Part shown: piece after piece, positions 8,763 to 18,073 of the stretch
How the letters are laid out: the number at the start of each line of letters is the position of its first letter
How positions within the stretch are numbered: position 1 is the first letter of the stretch
From: Methanosarcina sp. UBA289
Lineage (GTDB): Archaea > Halobacteriota > Methanosarcinia > Methanosarcinales > Methanosarcinaceae
Assembly (NCBI GenBank): GCA_002496565.1
Contig: DAKJ01000015.1
Span: 144,204 to 208,203 of the forward strand
DNA: 64,000 nucleotides
Reading direction: 5' to 3'
Position numbers and translations under genes: made by a program
Notes under the pieces: generated by a model
What the model was told of the DNA's origin: nothing
Databases searched by the model: none
What the model saw: the letters and a program-made list of their open reading frames with translations, nothing else

Positions 8763-9058
8763 TCAAGTAGTTTTATGGAAATAAGAGGGAGCCCCTATAG
8801 CTGTGCTTGGGCAATGCCTGTAATAAGATTGGTGACTGGAGCCAAGCGTCGAAAAGCAAACCCCTTGCTTCCCTGTCAGCTTCCCACACGTTGCGGCCAT
8901 GAACGCCGCAGCCTGTTCATATCTTGTTACAATCAGTTTAATTCTGGAAGTCCTCAGTGGATTCGAGCAGGTCAAGGTTTTCTTCGCCTGGAAGTCCGAA
9001 AATATATTCAAAGCCTTCTTCTTCAAGCTGGGCAACAAAAAGGATCCGAAGCTTTCAT
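8763..9058 (-). pseudogene. Acetolactate-synthase-like TPP enzyme, N-terminal fragment with frameshifts
   Basis: Read across frames, this segment gives MKASD, then LFVAQLEEEGFEYIFGLPGE and ENLDLLES, then IKLIVTRYEQAAAFMAATCG and KLTGKQGVCFSTLG, then TNLITGIAQAQL and a stop. This is the N-terminal pyrimidine-binding region of an acetolactate synthase/pyruvate oxidase-type TPP enzyme, including the glutamate of YEQAA that activates the cofactor. At least three frame changes and in-frame stops occur, and the remaining roughly 450 residues are absent, so the gene is dead. It lies directly downstream of the aldehyde dehydrogenase gene on the same strand, suggesting a former two-gene operon (inference). 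Confidence 0.85.
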
Positions 9059-9161
9059 GAAAGCAGACTCTCAAGTGTAAATAAATTTCTGAGATTCTTC
9101 TTAATGAATTTTGGGTTCTTTTTCAATATAAAGCTTCAATCAGCCTCAGCTCTTGTAAGCC

Positions 9162-10523
9162 TCACTTATTGACCACAACCGTCTTTATGTTCACAAACTC
9201 TTTAAGCCCGTAATGTGAAAGTTCTCGTCCTATTCCGGATTTTTTTATTCCGCCAAAAGGTAGTCTCGGATCCGATTTAACCATTCCATTAATGGCTACA
9301 ATTCCTGATTTTATCTTTTTTGCCAGCCTCTGAGCCCTTTCCAGATCTCCAGACCATATCTCGGCTCCTAACCCGAATTCTGTGGAGTTTGCGACTTTAA
9401 TGGCTTCATCCTCATCTTTTACTGTAATCACCGGGGCAATAGGCCCGAAGACCTCTACATTGCAAACCCTCATGTCTGTGCTGGCTGCAGGGATGATGGT
9501 CGGCCTGAAAAAAAAGCCCTTATTGTGCTCTTCTCCATAAACTTGAGGTTCTGCACCTTTCTTTTTTGCGTCTTTCAAGACTTTTTCAAGACTTTCTATA
9601 AACTCTTTCTTTGCAAGAGGTCCGATATCGGTTTCCTCATTCATAGGGTCACCGATTTTCAGTTCCTGCATTTCAATTTCAAATGCCTCGATAAAGTCCA
9701 CAACAACATCCTCTAGGACAATAAATCGCTTAGCAGCACAACTCTGTCCGGTATTGAGAAAACGAGCCTTTACGGCAGTCTGCGCAGCCCTCTCTATATC
9801 AGCATCCTCAAGCACTATAAAAGGATCCGAACCCCCAAGTTCAAGTACGAAAGGCTTGATCAATCCCCCTGCAAGCTCCCCTATTTCCGAGCCAGCGACT
9901 ATACTGCCGGTAAGCGAAACCCCATCTATCATTTCTTCTTCAATAGTTTCCATGGCAGTTTTTGAGTCAATTAACAGGGTATTAAATACGTTTTCTGGAA
10001 ATCCAGCCTCAATAAATACTTTTTCGATCTCCAACGCTGATCTTGGAACATTTGAAGCGTGTTTAAGTACACAGACATTTCCTGCACATATTGTCGGCAC
10101 TGCAAACCTGAAGACCTGCCAGAAGGGGAAATTCCAGGGCATAATCCCAAGAATTACTCCAAGAGGCTCAAAAGTTATGTAACTTTTCTCTGCCTCTGTA
10201 TCCACAATCTCGTCTTTCAGGAATTCGGCTGCGTTTTCCGCGTAATAATCACAGATCCAGGCGCATTTTTCAATCTCGCCTCTTGACTGCCTGATAGGTT
10301 TTCCAATTTCCTTCGTAATAATTTCGGCATAAATCTCAGAATTCTGACGAAGGACTTTACCAGCCCTTGAAAAGTATTTTGTTCTTTCCTCAATAGACAA
10401 TGAACTCCACCCGGAAAAAGCGGCTCTAGAGTTTTCAATTCTAGACTCACATTCCTCGAAAGAAAACGAGTCATATGTCCAGTTTACCTCCTCAGTATAA
10501 GGATTAATGGATTTTATTTTCAC
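9162..10523 (-). CDS. NAD(P)-dependent aldehyde dehydrogenase (succinate-semialdehyde dehydrogenase-like)
   Basis: Enzyme of 453 residues, typical of the aldehyde dehydrogenase superfamily. The oxyanion-hole asparagine is N131 in IMPWNFPFWQ, the general base E228 in FVLELGGSDPF and the catalytic cysteine C262 in FLNTGQSCAAKRF. The C-terminal PFGGIKKSGIGRELSHYGL closes the substrate pocket. The overall type is closest to short succinate-semialdehyde dehydrogenases (GabD/Sad-like), but the natural substrate is unproven. The GTG at 10523 is favoured because ggggggaa lies 5 nt upstream; an ATG at 10553 would place that Shine-Dalgarno inside the coding sequence. The adjacent acetolactate-synthase-like gene is broken. 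Confidence 0.88.
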   Translation of the reverse strand: MKIKSINPYTEEVNWTYDSFSFEECESRIENSRAAFSGWSSLSIEERTKYFSRAGKVLRQNSEIYAEIITKEIGKPIRQSRGEIEKCAWICDYYAENAAEFLKDEIVDTEAEKSYITFEPLGVILGIMPWNFPFWQVFRFAVPTICAGNVCVLKHASNVPRSALEIEKVFIEAGFPENVFNTLLIDSKTAMETIEEEMIDGVSLTGSIVAGSEIGELAGGLIKPFVLELGGSDPFIVLEDADIERAAQTAVKARFLNTGQSCAAKRFIVLEDVVVDFIEAFEIEMQELKIGDPMNEETDIGPLAKKEFIESLEKVLKDAKKKGAEPQVYGEEHNKGFFFRPTIIPAASTDMRVCNVEVFGPIAPVITVKDEDEAIKVANSTEFGLGAEIWSGDLERAQRLAKKIKSGIVAINGMVKSDPRLPFGGIKKSGIGRELSHYGLKEFVNIKTVVVNK

Positions 10524-10849
10524 GACTTCCCCCCAAAAAGTCATAAAAGTCATTTAATAATATTGGAATTCCCTGTATTATAATTTAAGGAAACTAGGCA
10601 GAAGACAAAGACTCTCAATTTCAAATTAATTAAAAGATCCAGTATAAAACGAAAATCATAAAATTATATATTATGTTTCGTGGGTTTAAGAGAATACTTT
10701 CTGAACTATCAATGGAAATGAGATAAAACGATGCAGAATTTTTGATTTAAGGAGAATTATGTTCAGAATCTAGCAGCAATTATTATAAAATCTCAATATC
10801 AATTATAAAGCATCTATTATAAAACACATTATTTGAGTGGAGGAAAAAT

Positions 10850-11185
10850 ATGAGAAAAGCACTTATTATATTGATAGTTTTGTTCGGCGTATTCCTTGCA
10901 ATAGGGTGTGCTGGTCAGAAAGGTGGGGCTCCAAATAAAACAGGAACTCCTGTAGAGGCTGTAACTGAGGTTAAGGTAGTAACTGGCGTTGAAGCTGTAA
11001 CTCCGGTTCAGGAAGTCGTAGCTGTAACTGAAGTTATAAAAGAAACTCCTGTTACAGAAGTAACTCCAGCTATGGGAGTAAATAGGACTACTATACAAGG
11101 AAATAATACTACTGTAAATAGAACCACCATAAAAGGTAATAATACTACTGCAACTAGGACCACTGTAACCAAAGTAACTCCTTGA
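10850..11185 (+). CDS. Small Thr/Val-rich lipoprotein A
   Basis: Lipoprotein of 111 residues. The signal peptide MRKALIILIVLFGVFLAIGC ends in a lipobox with Cys20. The mature part is low complexity, with repeated TPV and VTEV motifs and a C-terminal stretch rich in N-X-T sequons (NRTT, NNTT). It is probably a glycosylated, membrane-tethered stalk with no folded domain. The leader, the ggagg Shine-Dalgarno and about 90 bp upstream are nearly identical to those of the gene at 11839, and related to the cupredoxin gene at 13350, so the three form a duplicated family. The function of the two short members is unknown. Confidence 0.75.
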   Translation: MRKALIILIVLFGVFLAIGCAGQKGGAPNKTGTPVEAVTEVKVVTGVEAVTPVQEVVAVTEVIKETPVTEVTPAMGVNRTTIQGNNTTVNRTTIKGNNTTATRTTVTKVTP

Positions 11186-11838
11186 GACAATTACTATATT
11201 ATTTAATGGTAAATCGGTACTAAATTGTCTCAAGGTAATTCAGTGTTCTATCTTTAATCCAAGTACTTTATTGTGTAATTTGCCTTCTATATGCTAATTT
11301 TTAGAAGCATAAGGTGGCAGCTGTGAATTTGTTTGGCAACTCGAATAAGAAACATATGAGTTAATCTTTGCCGGGAAGGTATTTCTATCAGTATTCTCTC
11401 GTATAATGTAGTGATAGAAATATTACAGCAAAGAAAATAGATATAAAAGTAAATGATATCAGATGCTTGAAAAATCAGTTATCTAAAATTCTTACTTTAA
11501 CGAAAAAAGTCTTTAAAAACGATTTTATTTTTTCGATCATTCTATATCCTTTTTTCCTATCAGTGAGCTTAATTGTTTTTCTGGTTATCAAAACATTTGG
11601 TATATTTTTCAATCTCGTTTTTTGAAATTCTTCTTTTGTAGTTCTAATGAAGGTAAAACCGGAAGATTGAGAAGTGTATTGACTTAACTGAAGATCCCTG
11701 TTTTCAGAGATACTAGGGGTGTTATACGGCAGATCATAAGAAGAATTATGTTCAGAATCTAGCAGTAATTGTTATAAAACCTCAATATCAATTATAAAGC
11801 AACTATTATAAAACACATTATTTGAGTGGAGGGAAAAT
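11186..11838. other. Spacer between the two duplicated lipoprotein genes
   Basis: About 650 bp, AT-rich, with no supported gene. The last 100 bp (about 11738-11838) are a near copy of 10750-10849, so the promoter and leader were duplicated with the gene. Confidence 0.55.
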
Positions 11839-12234
11839 ATGAGAAAAGCACTTGTCATATTGATAGTATTGTTCGGTGTATTCCTCGCAATAGGATGCGC
11901 CGGTCAGAAAGCTCCAAATGAGACCGCAACTCCAGTTAAAGGGGTAACTCCAGTTAAAGAGGTAACTCCAGTTGAAGAGGTAACTCCAGTTAAAGAAGTA
12001 ACTCCAGTTACGGGAGTAGAAAATGTAACTGGGAAGAATGTAACAAATGTAACTGGAAAGGAGAATGTAACAAATGTATCTGGACAGAATATAACTATAA
12101 AGAAGAAACATGAACAAAAGACTCCAATCGAATTAGGAACTCCAACTGGGACACAAACTCCAGCTAGAAATGTTACAGGTACTACTGGTGAAGGTGGCGG
12201 AGTAGTCCATGTAACTCCTGGCAAAGGTAAATGA
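11839..12234 (+). CDS. Small Thr/Val-rich lipoprotein B (paralogue)
   Basis: Lipoprotein of 131 residues with the same signal peptide and lipobox as the gene at 10850 (LAIGCAGQK, Cys20). After it come five tandem copies of a VTPVKE-type hexapeptide at about residues 34-60, then Asn/Thr-rich sequons (NVTN, NVSG) and a Gly-rich tail. It looks like an extended, glycosylated surface stalk. The hexapeptide array is encoded by near-identical 18-bp units, so its length may vary by slippage. No catalytic domain is visible. Strong ggaggg Shine-Dalgarno. Confidence 0.75.
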   Translation: MRKALVILIVLFGVFLAIGCAGQKAPNETATPVKGVTPVKEVTPVEEVTPVKEVTPVTGVENVTGKNVTNVTGKENVTNVSGQNITIKKKHEQKTPIELGTPTGTQTPARNVTGTTGEGGGVVHVTPGKGK

Positions 12235-13349
12235 AGAAACTTTATCTAAAAACAATATGGGCAGAGTAATCCGGTAATTCTAATTGAGCCTGAATTATCC
12301 TTGGTAATAGGCAATGATCAGAATTCTGCCCATAGTATAAAACTTTTACAGTAAAGTTATGTATAATCTTTAAATGTAACGAAGCTAGCTGTGACGTTTT
12401 AGTTCTGTAGCAGAAAGACGAAAACACTAACAGAAAGGCAAAAGTATCTGACTCTAGTACAAAAATCCGTATTTGCTGAGAAGGCATATAGGAATTACCT
12501 GGAAATTTAGTTTCAAGGAGAGTATCTTTTAAAAATTATCTCTAATTTTTGAGAAAATTATCCTTTTCTTAGCCAGTTAAACTGTTAGGCTCTTCGCTAT
12601 TTTGGGTGGGTTTAATATAATTGCCAAGTTGAAAAATGATCACTCCAAATGGATACAGATCCCTCAAAAAATTAGTTTTTAAGGATTATTAAACCTTATT
12701 TTCTCAATTAAATATATTATCAGTCCTTCCACAATTAAGGTACATTAGTTAAATGATCTATTTGCTATTTAGATGGTTTAGGTTCTTTAATTAATTGATT
12801 AAATATCATTTTTTCCTCGCTTTTATCATTGAATTTTGTATAAATGAAAATGATATCAGGCGCCTCAGACATAAATCAAAGAAATTGTGAGCAAATAATG
12901 GTTTTATATTGGTTATTTATCAATTTTAAAGAGTATTATCGGTTATTTTACTAAAAAATTAATTTTCAAAGTGTAACTTTGTTGGGAAAATTCTAAACGC
13001 ATATCTATTACCCAAAATAAGCATTCTATATCCCTAGTTTTAACAATGATTTGGAAGGACCCTAAAATAGATAAGTATCGACTTTGAATCTGATTTTCCA
13101 AACAAATTCTTTTCTATGTGTAAAACGTTTTACAATTTTCTTAATCTTTTATTTTAAAAATAAATTTTTGGCGATATAATATCATAGTTTATCTAAAGAG
13201 GTGAATTATATAAATATAATTCTAAACTTATCTTTAAAAATCTGTGATTCTAGATTAAATCATAAAGGAACTATGTTTAGAACCTGGTGGGAACTATTAT
13301 AATCTCAAGATATTAATTATAATGCACTTATTTTTGTGGGGGAAGACGA
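12235..13349. other. 1.1-kb AT-rich spacer
   Basis: No ORF with protein-like composition was seen on either strand. The final 80 bp (about 13270-13349) resemble the promoter/leader of the two upstream lipoprotein genes and drive the cupredoxin gene. Confidence 0.5.
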
Positions 13350-13769
13350 GTGAAAAGAGGACTTGTAATTTTCATAGTTTTACTTAGCATATTCCTGGCA
13401 ATAGGATGTGCAGGAAATAAACCGGCAACTCCGGTTGAAACGCCTGCAGTAACTCCGGTTGAAACGCCTGTGGTTCCGGTTTCTAACACAACGCCTCAAC
13501 CTGCAGCAGGTGAAGGAAAGATCGTCGAAGTTGATATCCAGAATTCTGCCTTTAACCCGGAGTCAGTAGAAATCCTGACAGGTGATACCGTAAGATGGGC
13601 GAACAAGGATTCAATTGCTCATACCGTGAGAGGGCCTACCTTTGATTCCAAGGTACTTGAGAATGGAGACACATACGAATTTCTGTTTACGGATGCCGGA
13701 ACATATAATTATAACTGCTCAATCCATCCTTCTATGAAAGGAACTGTGGTAGTAATTGAGAGGAAGTGA
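13350..13769 (+). CDS. Plastocyanin/amicyanin-like cupredoxin lipoprotein
   Basis: Protein of 139 residues. The signal peptide and lipobox (LAIGCAGNK, Cys20) are of the same type as the two upstream lipoproteins. A Pro/Thr/Val linker (about 24-52) leads to a cupredoxin domain (about 57-139). Type 1 copper ligands are present: H91 (IAHTV), C123, H126 and M129 (NCSIHPSMKG). It should be an electron-transfer or copper-binding protein tethered outside the membrane; its redox partner is unknown. The start is a GTG with gggggaa just upstream. It reads as a stalk paralogue that carries a real domain. Confidence 0.88.
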   Translation: MKRGLVIFIVLLSIFLAIGCAGNKPATPVETPAVTPVETPVVPVSNTTPQPAAGEGKIVEVDIQNSAFNPESVEILTGDTVRWANKDSIAHTVRGPTFDSKVLENGDTYEFLFTDAGTYNYNCSIHPSMKGTVVVIERK

Positions 13770-14059
13770 TAACGGTTTTGCTTAGGCAAAAAGCACTGAA
13801 GTTTGATATCTTAGAACCTATCGATATTGACACCGAAATTAGCCTTTAAATAACCTTTTTTATTTTTAAACTGATTCATATACAGTTTTTATAAACTTAT
13901 TCATTGTTTTTTAACTTTTGCGAGTTTAATTTAATAAAGCAACTCCATAGAATTTTCCAAGAAAAAAGTAATATCATTGCTTTTGGGGTAATATAGTCAC
14001 TTTTTACTTCAAAATCACTACTGGATGATCTCTTTTCTACTTAACAAAGCAAAACCTAA
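13770..14059. other. Spacer
   Basis: AT-rich, with no gene seen. The homology of the following truncated nuclease gene begins abruptly at about 14060. Confidence 0.5.
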
Positions 14060-14716
14060 AAGAAAGATGAACTTAAAAGATTCAGGAAAGAATCTTTTGA
14101 TATCGGTGACCTGGCTTCTGTAGCTTGCGAATTGAAGTATACCCGCGAGATAAAGCAAATCCTTGCAAGAGAATTTAATGCTCCATCAGAGGATTTTGTA
14201 AAATATTTCGGAAAACAGGTACATTCCGGGCCTTTTACTCAGAATGTCCGTGAAAAGTTCACAGGCATTACAAAGAATGCCCTATCCCAGTATATAAATG
14301 AAAAAATCAACGAGAGATTGAAATTTGCAATGTCTGAAGAACCTGCAGAAGTAATTGTAGATAAAAATGATGGGCAGGAAAATACCGAGATTGCAAAAGA
14401 AGCCAATGATATCACAACAACAGAAGAGGAGATAGAAGGATATTACATTGTAAAATCAATCCTTCACTCGACTGTTGATCCAAAAAGGATAGTTATGAGA
14501 GATAAAAAGAATTACTGTGGCATATTGCTGGATAATAACAATAGAAAGCCCATTTGCAGATTGCATTTTAATACAAGGCAGAAGTATCTTGAGCTGTTTG
14601 CCGATGAGGATAGAAAAGCTGAAAAAACTCCAATAAATGAGTTAAACGACATATATAACTATTCAGAAAATTTAATCGCTACAGTAAACAGTTATGAGAA
14701 AGAATTGATTAAATAA
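14060..14716 (+). pseudogene. 5'-truncated type I restriction (HsdR-N/COG4748-like) protein
   Basis: A TTG at 14132 could start a 194-residue protein, but the same frame continues meaningfully upstream to a stop at 14057 (DELKRFRKESFDIGDLASVA, then CELKYTREIKQIL). The protein resembles the C-terminal half of proteins with an HsdR N-terminal-like nuclease domain, in the helical segment EDFVKYFGKQVHSGPFTQNV and the following NALSQYINEKINERLKFA. The PD-(D/E)XK nuclease half that should precede it is missing. The gene therefore appears beheaded and probably non-functional, although the remaining frame is clean. Family assignment is from memory of the pattern and is moderately certain. Confidence 0.6.
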
Positions 14717-14888
14717 ATAGCAAAAACATAGATTTGATTTAAATTTTTTACATTGAAATTACTCTTTCTTCCACTAAATTCTACTTTTTAATTTTGGCTC
14801 CTCAGATTTTTCAGGGATGGTAAGAAAAGAAAAAATGAGAATAGGAAGAGACAAAGATAGAAACGAAATTAAAGCCAGGAACGGGAAT

Positions 14889-15442
14889 TCAGGTTTTTTC
14901 TAAATCCTGTTCGGACTTTCTAGCTTCGTACAGGTTCCAGGGACTCTGTCCCATATCCATAAATTCTTCAAGCTGCGACTCCACGAATTCTATCTTCTCA
15001 AAACACGCAATATGGAAAAATGCATCTCCTTCATTGACTAGTGGAAGGTTATTTTTTCCTATAATGATGCCGTTCTTCTCGGTTTTCACGGGAATTTCTC
15101 CTGCTTCGCTAAACGGATCAACAACAAATCCGATAATTTCTCCTTCCCTTACCCTGTCCCCAAGCTTTTTGTGCGGGTGGATAATCCCGCTTTTCGGAGC
15201 CCGGACCCAGACGCTTGAGCGCGAGATAACCGGTAAAATGCTTCTCCTTTTTCGTGAAGGAGGAACATGTAGCATTCCTAAGGATTCATAACTCGCCTGA
15301 TCCCGCGCGCGCCCATTCTTGCCGCAAGAGCATCAAATCGAAGAGCTTTCCCGCCTTAGTAAACAAGCACAGGAATACCAAGGTTGCTTGCAGCTTCTCG
15401 TAGCGATCCATCCCGAAGTTTCGAATCCAGGACAACAGGCAT
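14889..15442 (-). pseudogene. Aspartoacylase/succinylglutamate desuccinylase-family gene, broken
   Basis: The C-terminal 128 residues are open from 15275 (VWVRAPKSGIIHPHKKLGDR, VREGEIIGFVVDPFSEAG), typical of the C-terminal beta domain of the AstE/AspA family. Upstream the homology continues in another frame (MPVVLDSKLRDGSLREAASN, LGIPVLVY, stop, GGKALRFDALAARMGARGIR). The defects are one in-frame TAA and a one-base loss near 15290 that changes frame before LGMLHVPPSRK. The zinc-binding N-terminal catalytic half is absent. Members deacylate N-acyl amino acids; this copy cannot. Confidence 0.8.
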
Positions 15443-15550
15443 CTAAAAAATAAATATCAAAATAAAAATGTAAGAATTTTGAAGAAAAAAGTAGAATTGT
15501 ACAATAATAAGCTATTGGACAATAAATAGGCCGATTTATTTGAAAATTGA

Positions 15551-16741
15551 TTACTGGATATCTCCCCCTACTTCGGCATATCTGGGATCGATTTCTACAG
15601 CTTTCCTATATGCTTCTTCAGCCTCTTCTTCCCGCCCTAGGAAACTCAGACAGACAGCTTTCCCAAACCATGAATCGGCAGCGTCAGGACTAAGCTTTAG
15701 TGCCTGCTCATAAACACCCAGAGCTTCTTCGAAGCGCTTAAGTTGTGCAAGCACGAAACCCAGACTGGAAAAAGCTTCCAAATACTCAGGGTCAAGCTGT
15801 GTAGCTTTCCTGTATGCTTCTGCGGCTTCCTCAAATCTCTGCATCTGGCTGAGGGTAAAGCCCTTATTATACCAGACATCGGCACTTTCTGCGTTGATTT
15901 CGATTGCTTTGTCAAAAGCTTTAATTGCCTCGTCGTATTTTTCGAGATTCTCGAGGTCTATCCCCATGTTGTTCCAGGCGTCATCGTTCTCAGGATCCAA
16001 CTCCACAGCTTTTTGATATGCTTTCAGAGCCTGCCTGTAACTGCCAAGGCTGTCCAGATCCACGCCTTTATATTGCCAGGCTTCTACAAAATTAGGATCA
16101 ATTTCGAGTGCCTTGTCGTACGCGATGATTGCTTCATCATAGTTGCCCATTTGCCCAAGAGCTATGCCTTTTCCTACCCAGGCCTCTTTATAGTCGGGAT
16201 TCTCATCAAGGACTTTTTCATAGGCTTCGACAGCCGCTTCATAATTTCCCGCTTGGCTCAGGTTTAGGGCCTTTCCATACCATGCATTAGGATAATCTGG
16301 CCTGAGTTTAAGGGCTTTTTCATAGGCTTTAACAGCTTCGTCATACTTTCCAACCTGGGAAAAAGAAAAAGCCATATTATTCCATATATCTGGATCATCT
16401 GAATTGATTTTGACAGCTTTATTATAAAGCTCAAGAGCCTCCTCATATTTTCCAAGAGTTTCAAGGACTTGAGCTTTATTATTTAATAAATTTATATTCT
16501 CTGGATCTTTCTCAATTGCCTTATCAAAAGCTACAATTGCCTCATTAAGCTTGCCACTCCTGAGAAGGTCAAGTCCGTATTCATTAAGCCCGTATGCAAG
16601 GACTTCATCACTGATTTCGTTCTTTCCTACATCCCCCGAATCATTCAGAACATACATATCTTCGGAAACCGTCTCTTCTTCAGATTTTTCTTTCCCGCCT
16701 TCTTTTCTGAAGGATTTATCGTTTGCTTCGTCCGAATTCAT
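15551..16741 (-). CDS. TPR-repeat protein, ten repeats
   Basis: Protein of 396 residues. An acidic, probably disordered head (residues 1-45) is followed by ten consecutive 34-residue tetratricopeptide repeats of the pattern W-K-G-L-G-Y-A-A-A-P, for example NAWYGKALNLSQAGNYEAAV. TPR solenoids bind peptides and scaffold complexes; the partner is unknown. Methanosarcina genomes hold many such proteins, and another lies at 18074. The ATG at 16741 has an aggaa Shine-Dalgarno 9 nt upstream. It diverges from the HAD gene at 16963, sharing a 220-bp promoter region. Confidence 0.9.
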   Translation of the reverse strand: MNSDEANDKSFRKEGGKEKSEEETVSEDMYVLNDSGDVGKNEISDEVLAYGLNEYGLDLLRSGKLNEAIVAFDKAIEKDPENINLLNNKAQVLETLGKYEEALELYNKAVKINSDDPDIWNNMAFSFSQVGKYDEAVKAYEKALKLRPDYPNAWYGKALNLSQAGNYEAAVEAYEKVLDENPDYKEAWVGKGIALGQMGNYDEAIIAYDKALEIDPNFVEAWQYKGVDLDSLGSYRQALKAYQKAVELDPENDDAWNNMGIDLENLEKYDEAIKAFDKAIEINAESADVWYNKGFTLSQMQRFEEAAEAYRKATQLDPEYLEAFSSLGFVLAQLKRFEEALGVYEQALKLSPDAADSWFGKAVCLSFLGREEEAEEAYRKAVEIDPRYAEVGGDIQ

Positions 16742-16962
16742 ATCAATATTTCCTGCTCTGGCTTTTATGGTAGACCCTGCGGATTCTTAAGTGTCCGCGT
16801 TCGGTATTTACTTAAATCCATTGTTCGTTTATAATCTATACATCTGTCCTTTATGGCTTTTATAGCCTCTCCCCGGAAAACCCTGAGAAAAGTTCCAGAC
16901 TGGATAACAGGGAAGGAAGATGCAAAATTCACAAAGTTCAGAAAACCGGCAGGCTCGAAGAA

Positions 16963-17703
16963 ATGGAAGAATTCGATAAAAACAGGAGCATAATTCAGAC
17001 AGATCAAGAAAGAATTTATCCCGGAACCTTAAAGGCCATACTTTTTGATATGGATAACACTCTTTTTGATTTCATAGCCGCAAAAATGGAAGCTTTCAGG
17101 AAGATTTTATCGTTTATTGGGAGAGAAAAAGGAGATATTGCTGAAGAACCTTCGGAGCTTTTCAGGTATTTCCTGAGAGGGACCTATGGTTTTGAAGATT
17201 ACGAAAATATTCGAGACTATATGCAGGATAGGAATCTTTTTACAGCTCAGGGATACAGGAAATGCTGTGAAATATATGAACAGGAAAAGCTGGAAAATCT
17301 CGAACTCTATCCAGCTGTAACGAATACGCTTGATAAGCTGAAAGGTCTGGGCTTAAAGCTTGCGATTATAACGGACGCTGATAAGCATCATGCTTTAGCA
17401 AGGCTTACAAAAGTCGGACTTCTTAATTACTTTGATCTTCTTGTAGCGGCGGATACAACAGGCACAAAGAAACCGGATCCAACACATTTCCTTTTTGCGC
17501 TTGAAGTTCTTGAAATAACTCCCGAGGAAACCCTGGTAGTGGGAGACAGTATCAAAAGGGATATAGTCCCTGCCCGAAAACTTGGATTGAAAACCGCTTA
17601 TGCTTCCTACGGAGACTGGAGACCTGGAGAAGAAGCAGATCAGTGCTTTGATTTCAGGCTCAATAGTTTTTCTGACATGCTTGATATACCTGGTCTTCTC
17701 TGA
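16963..17703 (+). CDS. HAD-superfamily phosphatase
   Basis: Protein of 246 residues. A short N-terminal tail (1-22) precedes motif I, AILFDMDNTLFD (nucleophile D29, acid D31). A helical cap follows, then motif II in LKLAIITDADKHH, the motif III lysine in TGTKKPDP and motif IV VVGDSIKRD. This is a subfamily I (cap C1) hydrolase similar to archaeal glyceraldehyde-3-phosphate/phosphoglycolate phosphatases; the substrate is not determined by sequence. The family often starts near LKAILFDMDNT, so the true start may be a little downstream of 16963. Confidence 0.85.
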   Translation: MEEFDKNRSIIQTDQERIYPGTLKAILFDMDNTLFDFIAAKMEAFRKILSFIGREKGDIAEEPSELFRYFLRGTYGFEDYENIRDYMQDRNLFTAQGYRKCCEIYEQEKLENLELYPAVTNTLDKLKGLGLKLAIITDADKHHALARLTKVGLLNYFDLLVAADTTGTKKPDPTHFLFALEVLEITPEETLVVGDSIKRDIVPARKLGLKTAYASYGDWRPGEEADQCFDFRLNSFSDMLDIPGLL

Positions 17704-18073
17704 GCAGCAAGCCTTTTCAAAAAATGCTTGATCGCAAACCTTTTCAAAAAAGGTTTGATCGAAAACTCCAACTAGTGGCGTGATTAACCGGCGCGACGGT
17801 TGCGTTTGAGTTTGAGACCCTTATCTCTAGCCCTATCCGGCATGATAAACCGGCACAATGGTTGTGCTTGACATATTGGACTCTGAAAAGGTATGCAGGT
17901 AAACCTGTAAGCTGTAAATCTATAAACCAGATAGATCAGGAAAAAAGAAGACTTTTGGATAAATGAAAAACTTTTGGCCGTCAGTACTGATAATTCCTAT
18001 AAGAATTTTCGGCTAACGGCTTTTTCTGGCTCTGGATCTTTGACAGCAATGGAAAAACCTGAAATCTGGCTAC
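17704..18073. other. Spacer with tandem hairpins and ccggc repeats
   Basis: Two adjoining hairpins (about 17707-17730, imperfect; 17734-17757, perfect) are followed by two related 29-bp units starting gattaaccggcgcgacgg (about 17780) and gataaaccggcacaatgg (about 17840). These look like dispersed non-coding repeats. They lie between two convergent genes, so the hairpins may also terminate transcription. Confidence 0.55.
17734..17757. terminator. Hairpin after the HAD gene
   Basis: caaacctttt-ca-aaaaaggtttg forms a near-perfect stem. It has the same flanks as the hairpin at 1066-1086 (gatcg before, atcgaaaac after). It is either a terminator for the HAD gene or a repeat-family member. Confidence 0.45.

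Noticed and set aside
8748..9080. 110-codon plus-strand frame
   Set aside because: It is the antisense shadow of the acetolactate-synthase-like pseudogene.
16765..17007. 80-codon minus-strand frame across the TPR/HAD promoter
   Set aside because: It overlaps both divergent genes and has no domain or Shine-Dalgarno.
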